Source: Kangiella sp.
GTDB lineage: Bacteria; Pseudomonadota; Gammaproteobacteria; Enterobacterales; Kangiellaceae
NCBI RefSeq assembly: GCF_014762745.1
Contig: NZ_JABURJ010000116.1
Span: 1 to 34,000 of the forward strand
Direction: 5' to 3'
Length of the DNA stretch: 34,000 nt
Shown here: positions 16,588 through 25,668 of the stretch, one piece after another
Layout of the letters: each line of letters opens with the position of its first letter
Position numbering within the stretch: the first letter of the stretch is position 1
Program-made: the position numbers and the translations under genes
The notes under the pieces: model-generated
Databases searched by the model: none
Told to the model about the DNA's origin: nothing
The model's input: the letters and a program-made list of their open reading frames with translations, nothing else

Positions 16588-18648
16588 TTACTGGATCAGG
16601 TTCGACACCTCTACATCAATTGTGTAGTCAGTCGAAACGCTGATATATCCATTGACTCTCAGGGTATAGTCACCACCCTGTTCAGGTCGGAATGAAATTA
16701 CTTCGGGGTTATCTAGGGAAGCACTGCTGGCTACAACAGTACCGCTTGAGTCCAGAAGCTGGAAGTCGAGGTCAGCTACACCACCCCAGCTAAGCACTGC
16801 GTCAATAGCTACAGCATTGTCGCTGACGGTGATGACATGGTCATTGAACTGAATATTTTCCGCAGAAGGGCCAATATTACCCTCTATGAGCTGCTGCTCA
16901 GTCGTAATTGAAGTACCATTATCAACCAGCTGACCATCCAGTTTCAGGCCGTCAAAACTGATAGTACCTTCAACGTTTTTGATAGAAAGGCTGTGTACCT
17001 GCGACGTATTTAAGTCGCGTAACACAAAAGCCTTTGTTGCGGACTCCGGGGAATAGAAATCGATAACCCCTTTACTTTGGCCATTCAGGAAAACCTCGCC
17101 ATGGCCACCTTTTTTGTTAGCGGTATAGAGAACTTGAATACTGTCACCAATGAAGTTGAACATGACTTCAGCATTGTTACGACGACTTTCCAGGTAAGTT
17201 CCATCAGTGCTCTCAGTATCTGACTTAGTGCTCCAGCGAGATACATAGTCAATCATAGAGTCGTTCTCAGAAACCACTTTCCAGTTGCCTTGGGATGACC
17301 ATTTTGTTTCACCAGCCAGGAACTCAGCACGTTTACCTTCAGTAACACGAGCAAGCTCTACAGCTGCTTTAACATTGATATAGCCGCCTCCGACTTGATG
17401 GAACTCATAGCCTTCCATGGGATCAGCAGTATCACGAATAATTTCTTCAATCTGGTCAGGAGATAAATCGGGATTAACTTCAAGTAACAAGCCTGCAACA
17501 CCAGCAACAAATGGCGTGGCCATTGAAGTACCACTCATACCGGCGTAATAGACGTCATATTCAGGGTATTCTGGGTCAAGAACTGGTCCTAATAAAGGTA
17601 AGGCTGTATTCAAAGCTTTAGTAGAAATGATGTTACTGCCAGGCGCTGTTACATCAGGAGCTTTGAACTCGTCACCAGCAACACCACGACTTGAGAAGCT
17701 CGCTAAATCACGGTCTTCAGTTCCTGCTGCAACGTTAATGGTCCAAGGAGCAACACCATAAGGATTCAGCGTGTTATCGCCCGGGCCATCATTGCCCGCC
17801 GCAAAAGTAACTATGATGCCTTGCTTATAAGCTTCATAAGATGCCTGATTCGTAGGATTGTTTGGATCAAACTCTGCGCCACCGGCACTCCCCCAACTGT
17901 TGGTGATAACATCGATGCCATATTTCTCTTTATTGCCTATGGCATAATCAAAACCAGCCAAGGCATAAAGAATCGAAATAGCATCACCAGCACCGATACC
18001 AACCATGGTTGCATCAGGCGCGATACCGTCATGATAATTAGCGCGGCGAGCATCATCGGCAGAAGCTGCACCAGTACCGGCAACTGTGCCAGCCACATGA
18101 GTACCATGACCGGAGCTGGTATCACTGTTAGGAACTCCTTCAAGGAAGAGATTTAAGCCGCCAGCAAGATCCAGATCGCCAACAATTTTAACGTTCTGTA
18201 CCACTTTTGAACCCAGCTGCAAATCAGGATGTGTCGCATCAACACCGGAATCAAGTACAGCGATGGTTGCACCGCGGCCTGTGACATTTTCAACATCATG
18301 CACATAATGGCCGCCAGTGATTTCACCAGAGTTGTAGTTGTAATACTTTAATGGCGCATCGTAGTAAATACTTTTCACGCGCTCATCTTTGGCAAGCGAA
18401 TTAATTTGTGCTTTAGTGAGAGTTGCTCCAGCCATTGGAAGCGTTTTCATCGCTAGGTATGGCTGACCAAGGTTAGCCATGACATCATTCAATTGTGATT
18501 GGTCATGGGTAGTTACAATAACTTTGGTTGGCGTCAACGCTGTAGGTAACATTTCTGTTAACTCAGGTCCAATAATTGCGTCTGCGTGAGCGGTCCCTGC
18601 TACGGCTGCCAAAACACTGGCTGTGATAATCGATACAGTTGGTTTCAT
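16588..18648 (-). CDS. Secreted subtilisin-like serine protease with PPC-like tail (paralog 3)
   Basis: The 686-residue exported S8 protease begins at the ATG at 18648 (MKPTVSIITASVLAAVAGTA, cut after HADA), with GAGG 8 bp upstream; the ORF extends 33 codons further, through the regulatory site, which cannot be coding if the promoter is where it appears. After an I9-like propeptide come D133 (LDSGVD), H181 (GHGTHVAG), oxyanion Asn in AAGNDGPG and S375 (SGTSMATP). The C-terminal half differs from the other two paralogs: a beta-sandwich domain (about 470-590) reminiscent of carbohydrate-binding folds, then a prepeptidase-C-terminal-like domain (about 605-686; DLDFQLLDSSGTVV, GDYTLRVNGYIS). There is no SLH-like region. 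Own promoter site and strong terminator indicate a single-gene transcript. Confidence 0.93.
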   Translation of the reverse strand: MKPTVSIITASVLAAVAGTAHADAIIGPELTEMLPTALTPTKVIVTTHDQSQLNDVMANLGQPYLAMKTLPMAGATLTKAQINSLAKDERVKSIYYDAPLKYYNYNSGEITGGHYVHDVENVTGRGATIAVLDSGVDATHPDLQLGSKVVQNVKIVGDLDLAGGLNLFLEGVPNSDTSSGHGTHVAGTVAGTGAASADDARRANYHDGIAPDATMVGIGAGDAISILYALAGFDYAIGNKEKYGIDVITNSWGSAGGAEFDPNNPTNQASYEAYKQGIIVTFAAGNDGPGDNTLNPYGVAPWTINVAAGTEDRDLASFSSRGVAGDEFKAPDVTAPGSNIISTKALNTALPLLGPVLDPEYPEYDVYYAGMSGTSMATPFVAGVAGLLLEVNPDLSPDQIEEIIRDTADPMEGYEFHQVGGGYINVKAAVELARVTEGKRAEFLAGETKWSSQGNWKVVSENDSMIDYVSRWSTKSDTESTDGTYLESRRNNAEVMFNFIGDSIQVLYTANKKGGHGEVFLNGQSKGVIDFYSPESATKAFVLRDLNTSQVHSLSIKNVEGTISFDGLKLDGQLVDNGTSITTEQQLIEGNIGPSAENIQFNDHVITVSDNAVAIDAVLSWGGVADLDFQLLDSSGTVVASSASLDNPEVISFRPEQGGDYTLRVNGYISVSTDYTIDVEVSNLIQ

Positions 18649-18749
18649 GGTTTGGTCCTCGTAGTCAAAAATAATAATTATTTGGTTTCGACTACGACTA
18701 TGCACAAATCCAACGAGATCAGATATTAGGTAAAGCCCCCAGATCATGC

Positions 18750-18763
18750 AGGGGTTTTCCCCT
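18750..18763 (-). promoter_or_regulatory. Palindromic site upstream of S8 protease 3
   Basis: On the minus strand GTAGGGGAAAACCCCTGC, containing the perfect palindrome AGGGGAAAACCCCT, about 100 bp before the protease ATG. The dyad centre is 28 bp upstream of TAATAT, a good -10, which places it near -41, the usual position for an activator that replaces the -35 element. This is the most symmetrical of the three sites. Confidence 0.65.
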
Positions 18764-18781
18764 ACTTAAATAATGCACAAT

Positions 18782-18810
18782 GAAAAGAGCCACCTACATA
18801 AGGTGGCTTT
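18782..18810 (-). terminator. Rho-independent terminator of the M16 peptidase gene
   Basis: AGCCACCT (18788-18795), 5-nt loop, AGGTGGCT (18801-18808): an 8-bp perfect stem followed on the minus strand by CTTTTCATT, about 20 bp after the stop. It closes the long housekeeping run. Confidence 0.87.
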
Positions 18811-18828
18811 ACAGGCTTTAATTGTTAA

Positions 18829-21681
18829 TTATAAAGGATTTCCTTTCCTATCTAACATGATTGGGTCACCGTAACCAAAGGCTTTCACTCTTTCCAGCTG
18901 AGTCGCGGCATCGCCAACAATAACGTAGATCATTTCCTGTTCATCAGCATACTTCTGATAAATCTGCTTAGCCTGCTCAACGGTTATTGCTTCAAGTTGG
19001 GCCTGCTCTTTTTCAATAAAGTCAAATGGCAAATCAAACTTGCTGACTTCATTAAGCATAGTCAAAAGATTTTCAATCGTTTCATACTCACGAGTACTAC
19101 GCTTAATCAATAGGTTCTTTGTAGTATTCAAATCCTGCTGAGTAAAAGTTTCATCGTAATTTGCAATCAGCTCTTTGAAAATCTCCAAGGATTCTAACGT
19201 GACGTTTGCACGGACCTGTGAATAGGCCATGAAAGGCGCTATATAACGAGCTTTAGCAATATTGGTATAAGCACCGTAAGTGTAACCCTTTTCAATACGC
19301 AGGGTCTGGAACAATCGTGCACTACCACCTGCTCCTAGGCGGTTTTGCGCAACTGTGAATGGGTAATAATCAGGGTCATCACCGCTTAAGCCACGCTTAC
19401 CCACGATAATGACGGATTGCTTAGCATCGGGGATATCAACGAAAAAGACTTTTGGCGAATCAAACGACTTAGGTTCTTCGTATTCTGGCAACACAATAGC
19501 ATCTCCTGCCCATGACTCCGACAGCTTCCTTATGCCAGCTTTTGCCTGCTGATGATTGATTTGGCCGACCACATGAATAGCAGCATTCTTTGGTGATACG
19601 GCTTTATCATAAAAAGCTTTCACATCTTCCAGGTTGATAACTTCAACAGATTCAGAAGTACCACCTACTGGAATACCGGCACGATGCTGGTTACCATAAA
19701 TCTGGCTATAGAAGGCTCTACTAGCAACCGCAAAAGGACTCGCTTCACTTTGCTTAATGCTATTTAACTGTTTAGCCTTCAGGCGCTCAAATTCCTTAGG
19801 ATCAAAGCGAGGTTCAAGTAACATCTCACTTAATAAATCCATCGTCGGCTCATAGTTTCTAGCTAAAGTTGTACCTATAGCAAATATCGAGTCATTATTC
19901 GCATCGAAACGAATACTTGCACCTAGTAATCCAATAGCATCTTCCAACTCTTCAGGTGTTTTGGTAGCTGTCCCTTCGTTCATCAACGCTGCTAATAAAT
20001 TTGCTACGCCGTATTGTCCATCCGTTTCCAGCCAGGCTCCACCATCAATACGCAAAGCGAAACTCACAATAGGCAACTCATTGTGCTCCATGCTATAGAT
20101 TTCCAGGCCATTAGAAGCTACTGACTTTGAAATTTCTGGAATAGAAACTTTCGGAGTATCACCTAAAGGAGGTTCGGAGCGATCATGTTTAGTTGGTGTT
20201 TTTTCGTAATCAGCTGTCGCATCAGAATCAAATTCTTTTTCTGCTCCCTGAACGATTTTCTCTTCAACAACGTCAGCTTTTGTTGAGCCTTCAACAATCA
20301 GGCTTGGTTGATTTTCAGGAACAAAACTGGTCATGATGAAGTTCTTATCTTTGATATATTGCTCATACACACGATTGATATCTTCACGCGTTACACTTTT
20401 TATATTTTCAATATCTTTTGCAATATAAGCCGGGTCACCAGCGTACTCATTATAGATGCCTAATTGGAATGCCTTACTAAGGACACTTGAAATACCGTTA
20501 TAAAAAGAGGTTTCCTGTCTGGCTTTAATGCGCATTAAGTCAGTGTCACTGAAGCCTTCTTTTTCAAAGTTGCTCAGAGCCTCCTGAATGCCTTTATAGA
20601 CCTCGTCTAAATCGACACCTTCATTTGCTCTGACACGAATCGTGAAAGTCCCTGCGATTTCATTTGAGCCATTGTAGGCTGCAACTGATGGAGCCAGTTT
20701 TTGCTCTTCGACCAGCACCTTGTATAAATGCGCTCTTTTACCACGACTGAGAATTTCACCCAAAGCATCTAATGCATAAGAATCTTCATGGTACTGTTCT
20801 ACCGTAGGAAAGGTTAAACGAATTTCTGGAACCTTAGCAAAGTTATCAAGATGATAAAGCTTTTTAGTTTCGTTCAACTCAACCGGCATTGGCTCAGGAT
20901 CTTCTACTGGCTCTGATGACTTAATTTCACCAAACCATTGCTCAACCATCTTTTTGGTTTCATCAAAATCAATATCACCTGCAATCACCAAAGTAGCATT
21001 CGCTGGGCCATAGTATTCGCTATAAAACTCTTTAACATCTGCAAGAGTCGCTGCCTGCAAATCATCCAGATCACCGATTACAGTCCAGTTGTAAGGATGG
21101 CCTTCTGGGTAGAGGTTTTTGAGAATGACATGCTGGGTGTGTCCATAAGCCTGATTATCAACGCGCTGTCTTTTCTCGTTTTTGACAACCTGCTTTTCTC
21201 TTTCCAAAGCGCCTTCAGTTACTGTATTGATCATAAAGCCAAGACGGTCCGAGTCGATCCACATTAATTTCTCTAGAGCATCCTTTGGAACAACTTCATA
21301 ATACATAGTGCCATCTGTCCAGGTACCACCATTACGGGTGCCGCCAAGCTCTTCGATCAGTTTGCGGTTAGCGCCTTGAGGGACATTTTCTGAATCATTA
21401 AATGCCATATGTTCAAAGAAATGAGCAAAACCAGTACGCCCTGGTTTTTCGCGATTTGAACCCACATGCACTATTGTAGCCATGGCAACAATCGGATCAG
21501 ACTTATCCTGATGCAGAATAACGGTTAAACCATTATCTAATTGATATTTTTCAAACGGAATTTTAAATTCAGTTTCTTGGTTAGGCTGTGCCTTGTCAGA
21601 GGATTGTTGTTTATCGCTAGCTCCGTTATGCTGGCAGGCGACAACTAAAAAAAGGGGTAATAGAAACAATAGCTTTTTCAT
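18829..21681 (-). CDS. M16-family zinc metallopeptidase, predicted lipoprotein
   Basis: The 950-residue product carries a lipoprotein signal (FLVVAC, lipidated C16), so it is anchored in the cell envelope. The first M16 half (about 40-480) has the inverted zinc motif HFFEH (H87, E90, H91) and the downstream ligand E169 in EREKQVVKNEKRQ. The second half (about 515-940) keeps the fold but lacks the zinc motif (NLLAALMNEG at the equivalent place), the normal pattern of an active plus an inactive half in this family. Such enzymes degrade peptides, fitting a protein-based diet. AGGA lies 7 bp before the ATG. It starts 51 bp after tatD with no visible terminator between them, so it may be read from the upstream cluster. 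Confidence 0.93.
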   Translation of the reverse strand: MKKLLFLLPLFLVVACQHNGASDKQQSSDKAQPNQETEFKIPFEKYQLDNGLTVILHQDKSDPIVAMATIVHVGSNREKPGRTGFAHFFEHMAFNDSENVPQGANRKLIEELGGTRNGGTWTDGTMYYEVVPKDALEKLMWIDSDRLGFMINTVTEGALEREKQVVKNEKRQRVDNQAYGHTQHVILKNLYPEGHPYNWTVIGDLDDLQAATLADVKEFYSEYYGPANATLVIAGDIDFDETKKMVEQWFGEIKSSEPVEDPEPMPVELNETKKLYHLDNFAKVPEIRLTFPTVEQYHEDSYALDALGEILSRGKRAHLYKVLVEEQKLAPSVAAYNGSNEIAGTFTIRVRANEGVDLDEVYKGIQEALSNFEKEGFSDTDLMRIKARQETSFYNGISSVLSKAFQLGIYNEYAGDPAYIAKDIENIKSVTREDINRVYEQYIKDKNFIMTSFVPENQPSLIVEGSTKADVVEEKIVQGAEKEFDSDATADYEKTPTKHDRSEPPLGDTPKVSIPEISKSVASNGLEIYSMEHNELPIVSFALRIDGGAWLETDGQYGVANLLAALMNEGTATKTPEELEDAIGLLGASIRFDANNDSIFAIGTTLARNYEPTMDLLSEMLLEPRFDPKEFERLKAKQLNSIKQSEASPFAVASRAFYSQIYGNQHRAGIPVGGTSESVEVINLEDVKAFYDKAVSPKNAAIHVVGQINHQQAKAGIRKLSESWAGDAIVLPEYEEPKSFDSPKVFFVDIPDAKQSVIIVGKRGLSGDDPDYYPFTVAQNRLGAGGSARLFQTLRIEKGYTYGAYTNIAKARYIAPFMAYSQVRANVTLESLEIFKELIANYDETFTQQDLNTTKNLLIKRSTREYETIENLLTMLNEVSKFDLPFDFIEKEQAQLEAITVEQAKQIYQKYADEQEMIYVIVGDAATQLERVKAFGYGDPIMLDRKGNPL

Positions 21682-21732
21682 TGGTACATCCTGATTGTCT
21701 GACTAAAACTTAAATACGCTAGGTTTTCAGCA

Positions 21733-22527
21733 TTAGGCTATTGTAACCACGCTTTTATCAAATAGCATTTTGTAATTGTTAGCAGTTATTTCACACAACT
21801 GTTCATAACTAATATGGTGCAGATCAGCAACAAACTGCCCCACTTCTTTGACGTAAGCGGGTTGATTGGTTTTGCCACGATATGGAACTGGTGCCAAGTA
21901 TGGCGAATCGGTTTCGATCAGCAATCTGTCCAATGGAATCTGGCGACAAACTTCTCTTAACTCTTCAGCATTTCTGAAAGTCACAATTCCTGAGAATGAA
22001 ATATAAAAACCAAGCTCTAACGCTGCCTGTGCCATTTCCAGGCTTTCAGTAAAGCAATGCAAAACTCCGCCACACTCTTCTGCCTTTTCTTCGCGCAGAA
22101 TCTCAATCGTATCCTGACGGGCATCTCTTGTATGAACAATGACTGGCAAGTTAGCCTCACGCGCTGCTCGAATATGCTTACGGAAACTTTCCTGCTGCAA
22201 CTTATGGTTCTCCGGATCTTTGTTATAGAAATAATCCAACCCTGTTTCTCCAATGGCAACCACTTTAGGGTGTTTGGACTTTTCCACTAACAAGTCAACA
22301 TCAGTCTCGGATACTGCATCGTAGAGAGGATGAATTCCGACTGAACATGAAATATCGTCGTGAGCTTCTGCAATAGCACGTACATCATCGAACTTATCAA
22401 TTGTGATGCCAACGCACAGCATATGTTTTACGCCACGTTCGCGGGCGTAATCCAAAGCTTTATTGAGGTCGTTATCGTATGCACCCAGATCAAGGCGATC
22501 CAGGTGGCAGTGTGAATCTATCAGCAT
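21733..22527 (-). CDS. TatD-family metal-dependent hydrolase / DNase
   Basis: The 264-residue cytoplasmic protein has the TatD TIM-barrel metal ligands: H6 and H8 (SHCHLD), E94 (GETGLD), H132 (VHTRDA), H157 (LHCFT) and D207 (ETDSPYLAP). Family members have 3'-5' exonuclease or D-aminoacyl-tRNA-related activities; the genomic position after tmk, holB and pilZ matches E. coli ycfH. It is 24 bp downstream of pilZ. No obvious Shine-Dalgarno precedes the ATG. Confidence 0.94.
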   Translation of the reverse strand: MLIDSHCHLDRLDLGAYDNDLNKALDYARERGVKHMLCVGITIDKFDDVRAIAEAHDDISCSVGIHPLYDAVSETDVDLLVEKSKHPKVVAIGETGLDYFYNKDPENHKLQQESFRKHIRAAREANLPVIVHTRDARQDTIEILREEKAEECGGVLHCFTESLEMAQAALELGFYISFSGIVTFRNAEELREVCRQIPLDRLLIETDSPYLAPVPYRGKTNQPAYVKEVGQFVADLHHISYEQLCEITANNYKMLFDKSVVTIA

Positions 22528-22551
22528 AAGAAATTAATTTGTGGGGATGGG

Positions 22552-22902
22552 TTACATCGTGTGAGTAGGTTTATCAGAATCAAGTCGACCGGCTAACAGG
22601 TTTTCAATTTTGTTTTTAGTTTGACCGTTATCCTGATCACTGAACTGAATACCAATACCTGCACGTTTGTTACCTTGCGAACCAATTGGAGTAATCCAGA
22701 CAACTTTACCGGCAATCGGTAGTTTTTCTGGCTCATCAATGATGGCAAGAAGCATAAAGACGTCGTCACCCAAGTTGTATTCTTTATTGGTTTGAATAAA
22801 AATACCGCCATTCTCCAGGAACGGCATGTAGGCTTTGTAGAGATCTTCTTTGTCTTCGACATGAATGGTTAATATGCCGGGACCAGTTCTTTCTATCCGC
22901 AT
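22552..22902 (-). CDS. pilZ: Type IV pilus assembly protein PilZ
   Basis: The 116-residue protein closely resembles Pseudomonas aeruginosa PilZ along its length (LYKAYMPFLENGGIFIQTNK, KVVWITP, AGIGIQFSD, and the identical ending PTHTM). Like that protein it lacks the RxxxR and DxSxxG residues that bind cyclic di-GMP, so it is expected to work through PilB/FimX-type partners in pilus extension rather than as a direct nucleotide receptor. It lies in the conserved order holB-pilZ-tatD. Other pilus genes are not in this window. Confidence 0.95.
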   Translation of the reverse strand: MRIERTGPGILTIHVEDKEDLYKAYMPFLENGGIFIQTNKEYNLGDDVFMLLAIIDEPEKLPIAGKVVWITPIGSQGNKRAGIGIQFSDQDNGQTKNKIENLLAGRLDSDKPTHTM

Positions 22903-22959
22903 CGGGTAACTGCCTTAATCGTGAAAGTCTTAATAACCATTAACCAGTTTCTAATATAA

Positions 22960-23958
22960 TTAATCTAACGGTTTGTATTTACTGGCAATTTGGGTGACAA
23001 AAATCAACAAGCTTTGCCACGATGCCATTAGATTAACGGGACTTTTTTGCTTAATCAACCGTTGGAGCTCATTTATTTTCTCCAACAACATCAACCAACC
23101 TTGCCCGTTAACGGCTTTAGCGAGCGCTTCAAGCTCCTGTTTTTGTTGCATAAAGAGCAAATCAGCCTCTTTACCAACTTGCTGAAGCAGTAGAATATCG
23201 CGCACCATCAGCTGCATCCAAAACACCGCATCTGCCACCTCTTCATGCCAGAACTGAGCCATTTGGATAGGGGTATTGCTTCCCTGGACCAAATCATCCA
23301 TCTGAACAATGAACTCGGCATATTTCAGTGTATCACCATTAACCCCAAAGTCTTCAGCTTTATAAGGTGCTTGCGGAAACAGGTTCACAGCGGCCTCTAG
23401 AGCTTGTGTCATATTACCCTGTCGCTCGACCAGCCATTGCTTAACAACCTCCAGATCATCTACGCTCAGTGATAACAACTGGGCACGACTACGAATGGTT
23501 GGCGGAACCCCTTGTAACTGTGAGGTTTGCAGGATAAGCAAGGTATTCTCTTGGGGTTCTTCCAGGGTTTTCAGCAAGGCATTAAAAGAGCTGGCATTCA
23601 TGGCCTGAACATTGGCAATATTGGCCACTTTCCAGCCGCCCTGATGCGATGATTCCTGCATCGAAACAATCAGTTCGCGCACCTGCCCCACTGAAATTTG
23701 CGTCTTGTCCTGCTCAATATCAAGTAAGTGATAATCTGGGTGATGACCTGCTTCAAATAGGAAGCAGCTTTTGCACTCGCCACAGGCTTCATCTTGCCGG
23801 TTTAGGCATAGCAGCCATTGCGCCAAACTTGTAGCAAAAGTCTCGCGACCAATCCCGTCCGGCCCCATCAGCAAAATGGCGTGTGGCAATGAGCCTTGCT
23901 GGAATTGATCCTGCACACGCTGAAAGCGGCTTTGATTCCAAACTTCGACGGATGTCAT
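22960..23958 (-). CDS. holB: DNA polymerase III subunit delta-prime
   Basis: The 332-residue clamp-loader subunit has the delta-prime signs: a degenerate Walker A (GPDGIGRET, no conserved Lys), the zinc-binding cysteines C51, C59, C62 and C65 at the same spacing as in E. coli, the ALLKTLEEP motif and a RSRAQ arginine segment. It forms the stator of the clamp-loading complex with delta and tau/gamma. Its ATG overlaps the tmk stop by four bases, indicating translational coupling. Confidence 0.95.
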   Translation of the reverse strand: MTSVEVWNQSRFQRVQDQFQQGSLPHAILLMGPDGIGRETFATSLAQWLLCLNRQDEACGECKSCFLFEAGHHPDYHLLDIEQDKTQISVGQVRELIVSMQESSHQGGWKVANIANVQAMNASSFNALLKTLEEPQENTLLILQTSQLQGVPPTIRSRAQLLSLSVDDLEVVKQWLVERQGNMTQALEAAVNLFPQAPYKAEDFGVNGDTLKYAEFIVQMDDLVQGSNTPIQMAQFWHEEVADAVFWMQLMVRDILLLQQVGKEADLLFMQQKQELEALAKAVNGQGWLMLLEKINELQRLIKQKSPVNLMASWQSLLIFVTQIASKYKPLD

Positions 23959-24605
23959 GAGCTGGAAACCTGCTGCTGATAAAAATTCATAAGCACCTGC
24001 TCAATCTGTTGTTGAACCTCTTCTAAACTACCGCGCGCATCGACAATCTTGACGCGTTCAGGCTCTTGCTGAGCAATCTGCAAATAGCCATCACGCACTT
24101 GCTCAAAAAACTCGACTTTCTCTTCTTCGAAACGATCAATCGGCCCTCGTTCCTGCGCGCGCGACAAGCCAACTTCTACTGGCAGGTCCAATAATATCGT
24201 CAAATCAGGTTTAAAGCCTTCCAGCACCCATTGATCCAGTGCGACGAGCTTATCAAGACCAAGCGCTCTGCCCGCGCCCTGATAGGCAAAGCTGGCATCG
24301 CTAAAACGATCACACAGCACCCATTGGCCCTGTTCCAGTGCGGGTTTGATTTTTTGGCTGACATGTTGGGCTCTTGCGGCGTACATTAACAATAACTCAC
24401 TTTTGGCATCCACCTGTTCATCACGCTTTGATAAAAGCAGTTCGCGAATTTCTTCGGCCAATGGCGTTCCGCCTGGCTCGCGCGTATGCAGTAGTGAAAT
24501 GTTTTTGGCTTCGAACCACGCCTTTATGAACGCAATATTGGTGGACTTGCCGACACCTTCAGTGCCCTCAATGGTAATAAATTTGCCTGTTTGCTTATTA
24601 GTCAT
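23955..24605 (-). CDS. tmk: Thymidylate kinase
   Basis: The enzyme phosphorylates dTMP to dTDP for DNA synthesis. Visible motifs: P-loop GTEGVGKST near the N-terminus, TREPGGTPLAEE (DRX-region substrate site), DRFSDASFAYQGAGR and a LID segment RAQERGPIDRFEEE. I use the ATG at 24605 (216 residues) because GGA precedes it and the P-loop then begins at residue 14, closer to the family norm; the in-frame ATG at 24614 (219 residues) is equally possible. It follows mltG by 6-15 bp and overlaps holB. Confidence 0.95.
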   Translation of the reverse strand: MTNKQTGKFITIEGTEGVGKSTNIAFIKAWFEAKNISLLHTREPGGTPLAEEIRELLLSKRDEQVDAKSELLLMYAARAQHVSQKIKPALEQGQWVLCDRFSDASFAYQGAGRALGLDKLVALDQWVLEGFKPDLTILLDLPVEVGLSRAQERGPIDRFEEEKVEFFEQVRDGYLQIAQQEPERVKIVDARGSLEEVQQQIEQVLMNFYQQQVSSS

Positions 24606-24620
24606 AATATCCATTGGCCA

Positions 24621-25625
24621 CTATCGTTTTAATTGGTACTTGCGAACAGCGCGATTATGCTCTTCTAAGGTTTTGCTAAAATGATGGCTACCATCACCTT
24701 TTGCCACAAAATAGAGTGTATCACCGGGCTTTGGATTTAAGGCCGCCTGAATCGCCTCACGACCAACCATGGCAATGGGTGTAGGTGGCAACCCTCGGTG
24801 GACGTAAGTATTCCAGGGGTGAGGATTTCGAATATCCTTGTAACGGATGTTGCCATCAAATTCCGGCAACAGGCCATAAATAATAGTTGGGTCAGTCTGT
24901 AGCAACATGTTCTTTTCAATACGGCGAACGAACACACCTGAAATTTCAGGGCGCTCAGCGGGAACGGCAGTTTCCTTTTCAATGATAGAAGCCATTATCA
25001 GAGCTTGATAAGGTGTTTCATAAGGCAAACCATCAGCACGTTTAACCCACTCTTCGTCCAGCACGCTTTGCAGGCGAGCATAAGCACGCTTGAGAATATC
25101 CAGGTCAGAATCACCTTTTGTAAACTGGTAAGTATCCGCATAAAACATGCCTTCAGGATGTGACTGCTCAACAAAGTCCAATCGGTCAAAGATGGCCTTA
25201 TATTCCTGGCTGTAATCAAGCTCATGAGTTAAATCAGTGTTGAGTTCTAATGCAACCAATAACTCATAGATATTGGAACCTTCAATAACCGAAAACTGAT
25301 ACTTGATGACGTCTCCTGCGACCAGTTTCTGCAACACGTCCACCGCGGTCATATCAGGTGTTACCGCATAATTACCGGCCTTTATCGAACGCAGTTCAGG
25401 TTTTAGTTTAAGCAGCAGCTGATAGTAATAGAATTGCTGGATATTGCCCTCCTGTTGCCACTGGCGGCCCAGGCTATAGGCACTGGTACCCTTTTTAACA
25501 TCAAGCTCCTGCTCAATCCCCAGTGGCTGTTGCATAAAATCCTGGAAACCGTTCCATAAATACCAGGTGATACCTGAAAAAATAAGCACCAGCAAAATGA
25601 AGAAAGTTAGAATAGGTTTTTTCAT
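24621..25625 (-). CDS. mltG: Endolytic murein transglycosylase MltG (YceG-like)
   Basis: The 334-residue inner-membrane enzyme cleaves nascent glycan strands and is thought to set their length. An N-terminal anchor (about 6-26) is followed by a LysM-like region (TSAYSLGRQWQQEGNI) and the YceG catalytic domain with E216 in IMASIIEKET, plus the family stretches TDPTIIYGL, NTYVHRGLPPTPI and ALNPKPGDTLYFVA. The start is the ATG at 25625; the TTG one codon earlier is not needed. AAGAG is about 7 bp upstream. pabC-mltG-tmk-holB is a standard gammaproteobacterial order. Confidence 0.95.
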   Translation of the reverse strand: MKKPILTFFILLVLIFSGITWYLWNGFQDFMQQPLGIEQELDVKKGTSAYSLGRQWQQEGNIQQFYYYQLLLKLKPELRSIKAGNYAVTPDMTAVDVLQKLVAGDVIKYQFSVIEGSNIYELLVALELNTDLTHELDYSQEYKAIFDRLDFVEQSHPEGMFYADTYQFTKGDSDLDILKRAYARLQSVLDEEWVKRADGLPYETPYQALIMASIIEKETAVPAERPEISGVFVRRIEKNMLLQTDPTIIYGLLPEFDGNIRYKDIRNPHPWNTYVHRGLPPTPIAMVGREAIQAALNPKPGDTLYFVAKGDGSHHFSKTLEEHNRAVRKYQLKR

Positions 25626-25668
25626 CAATACTCTTTAAATCGTTTATTGTAATAAGAATGGTTGATTA

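Noticed and set aside
22552-22902. PilZ as a cyclic di-GMP receptor
   Set aside because: The RxxxR and DxSxxG residues are missing, as in the original PilZ protein that does not bind the nucleotide.
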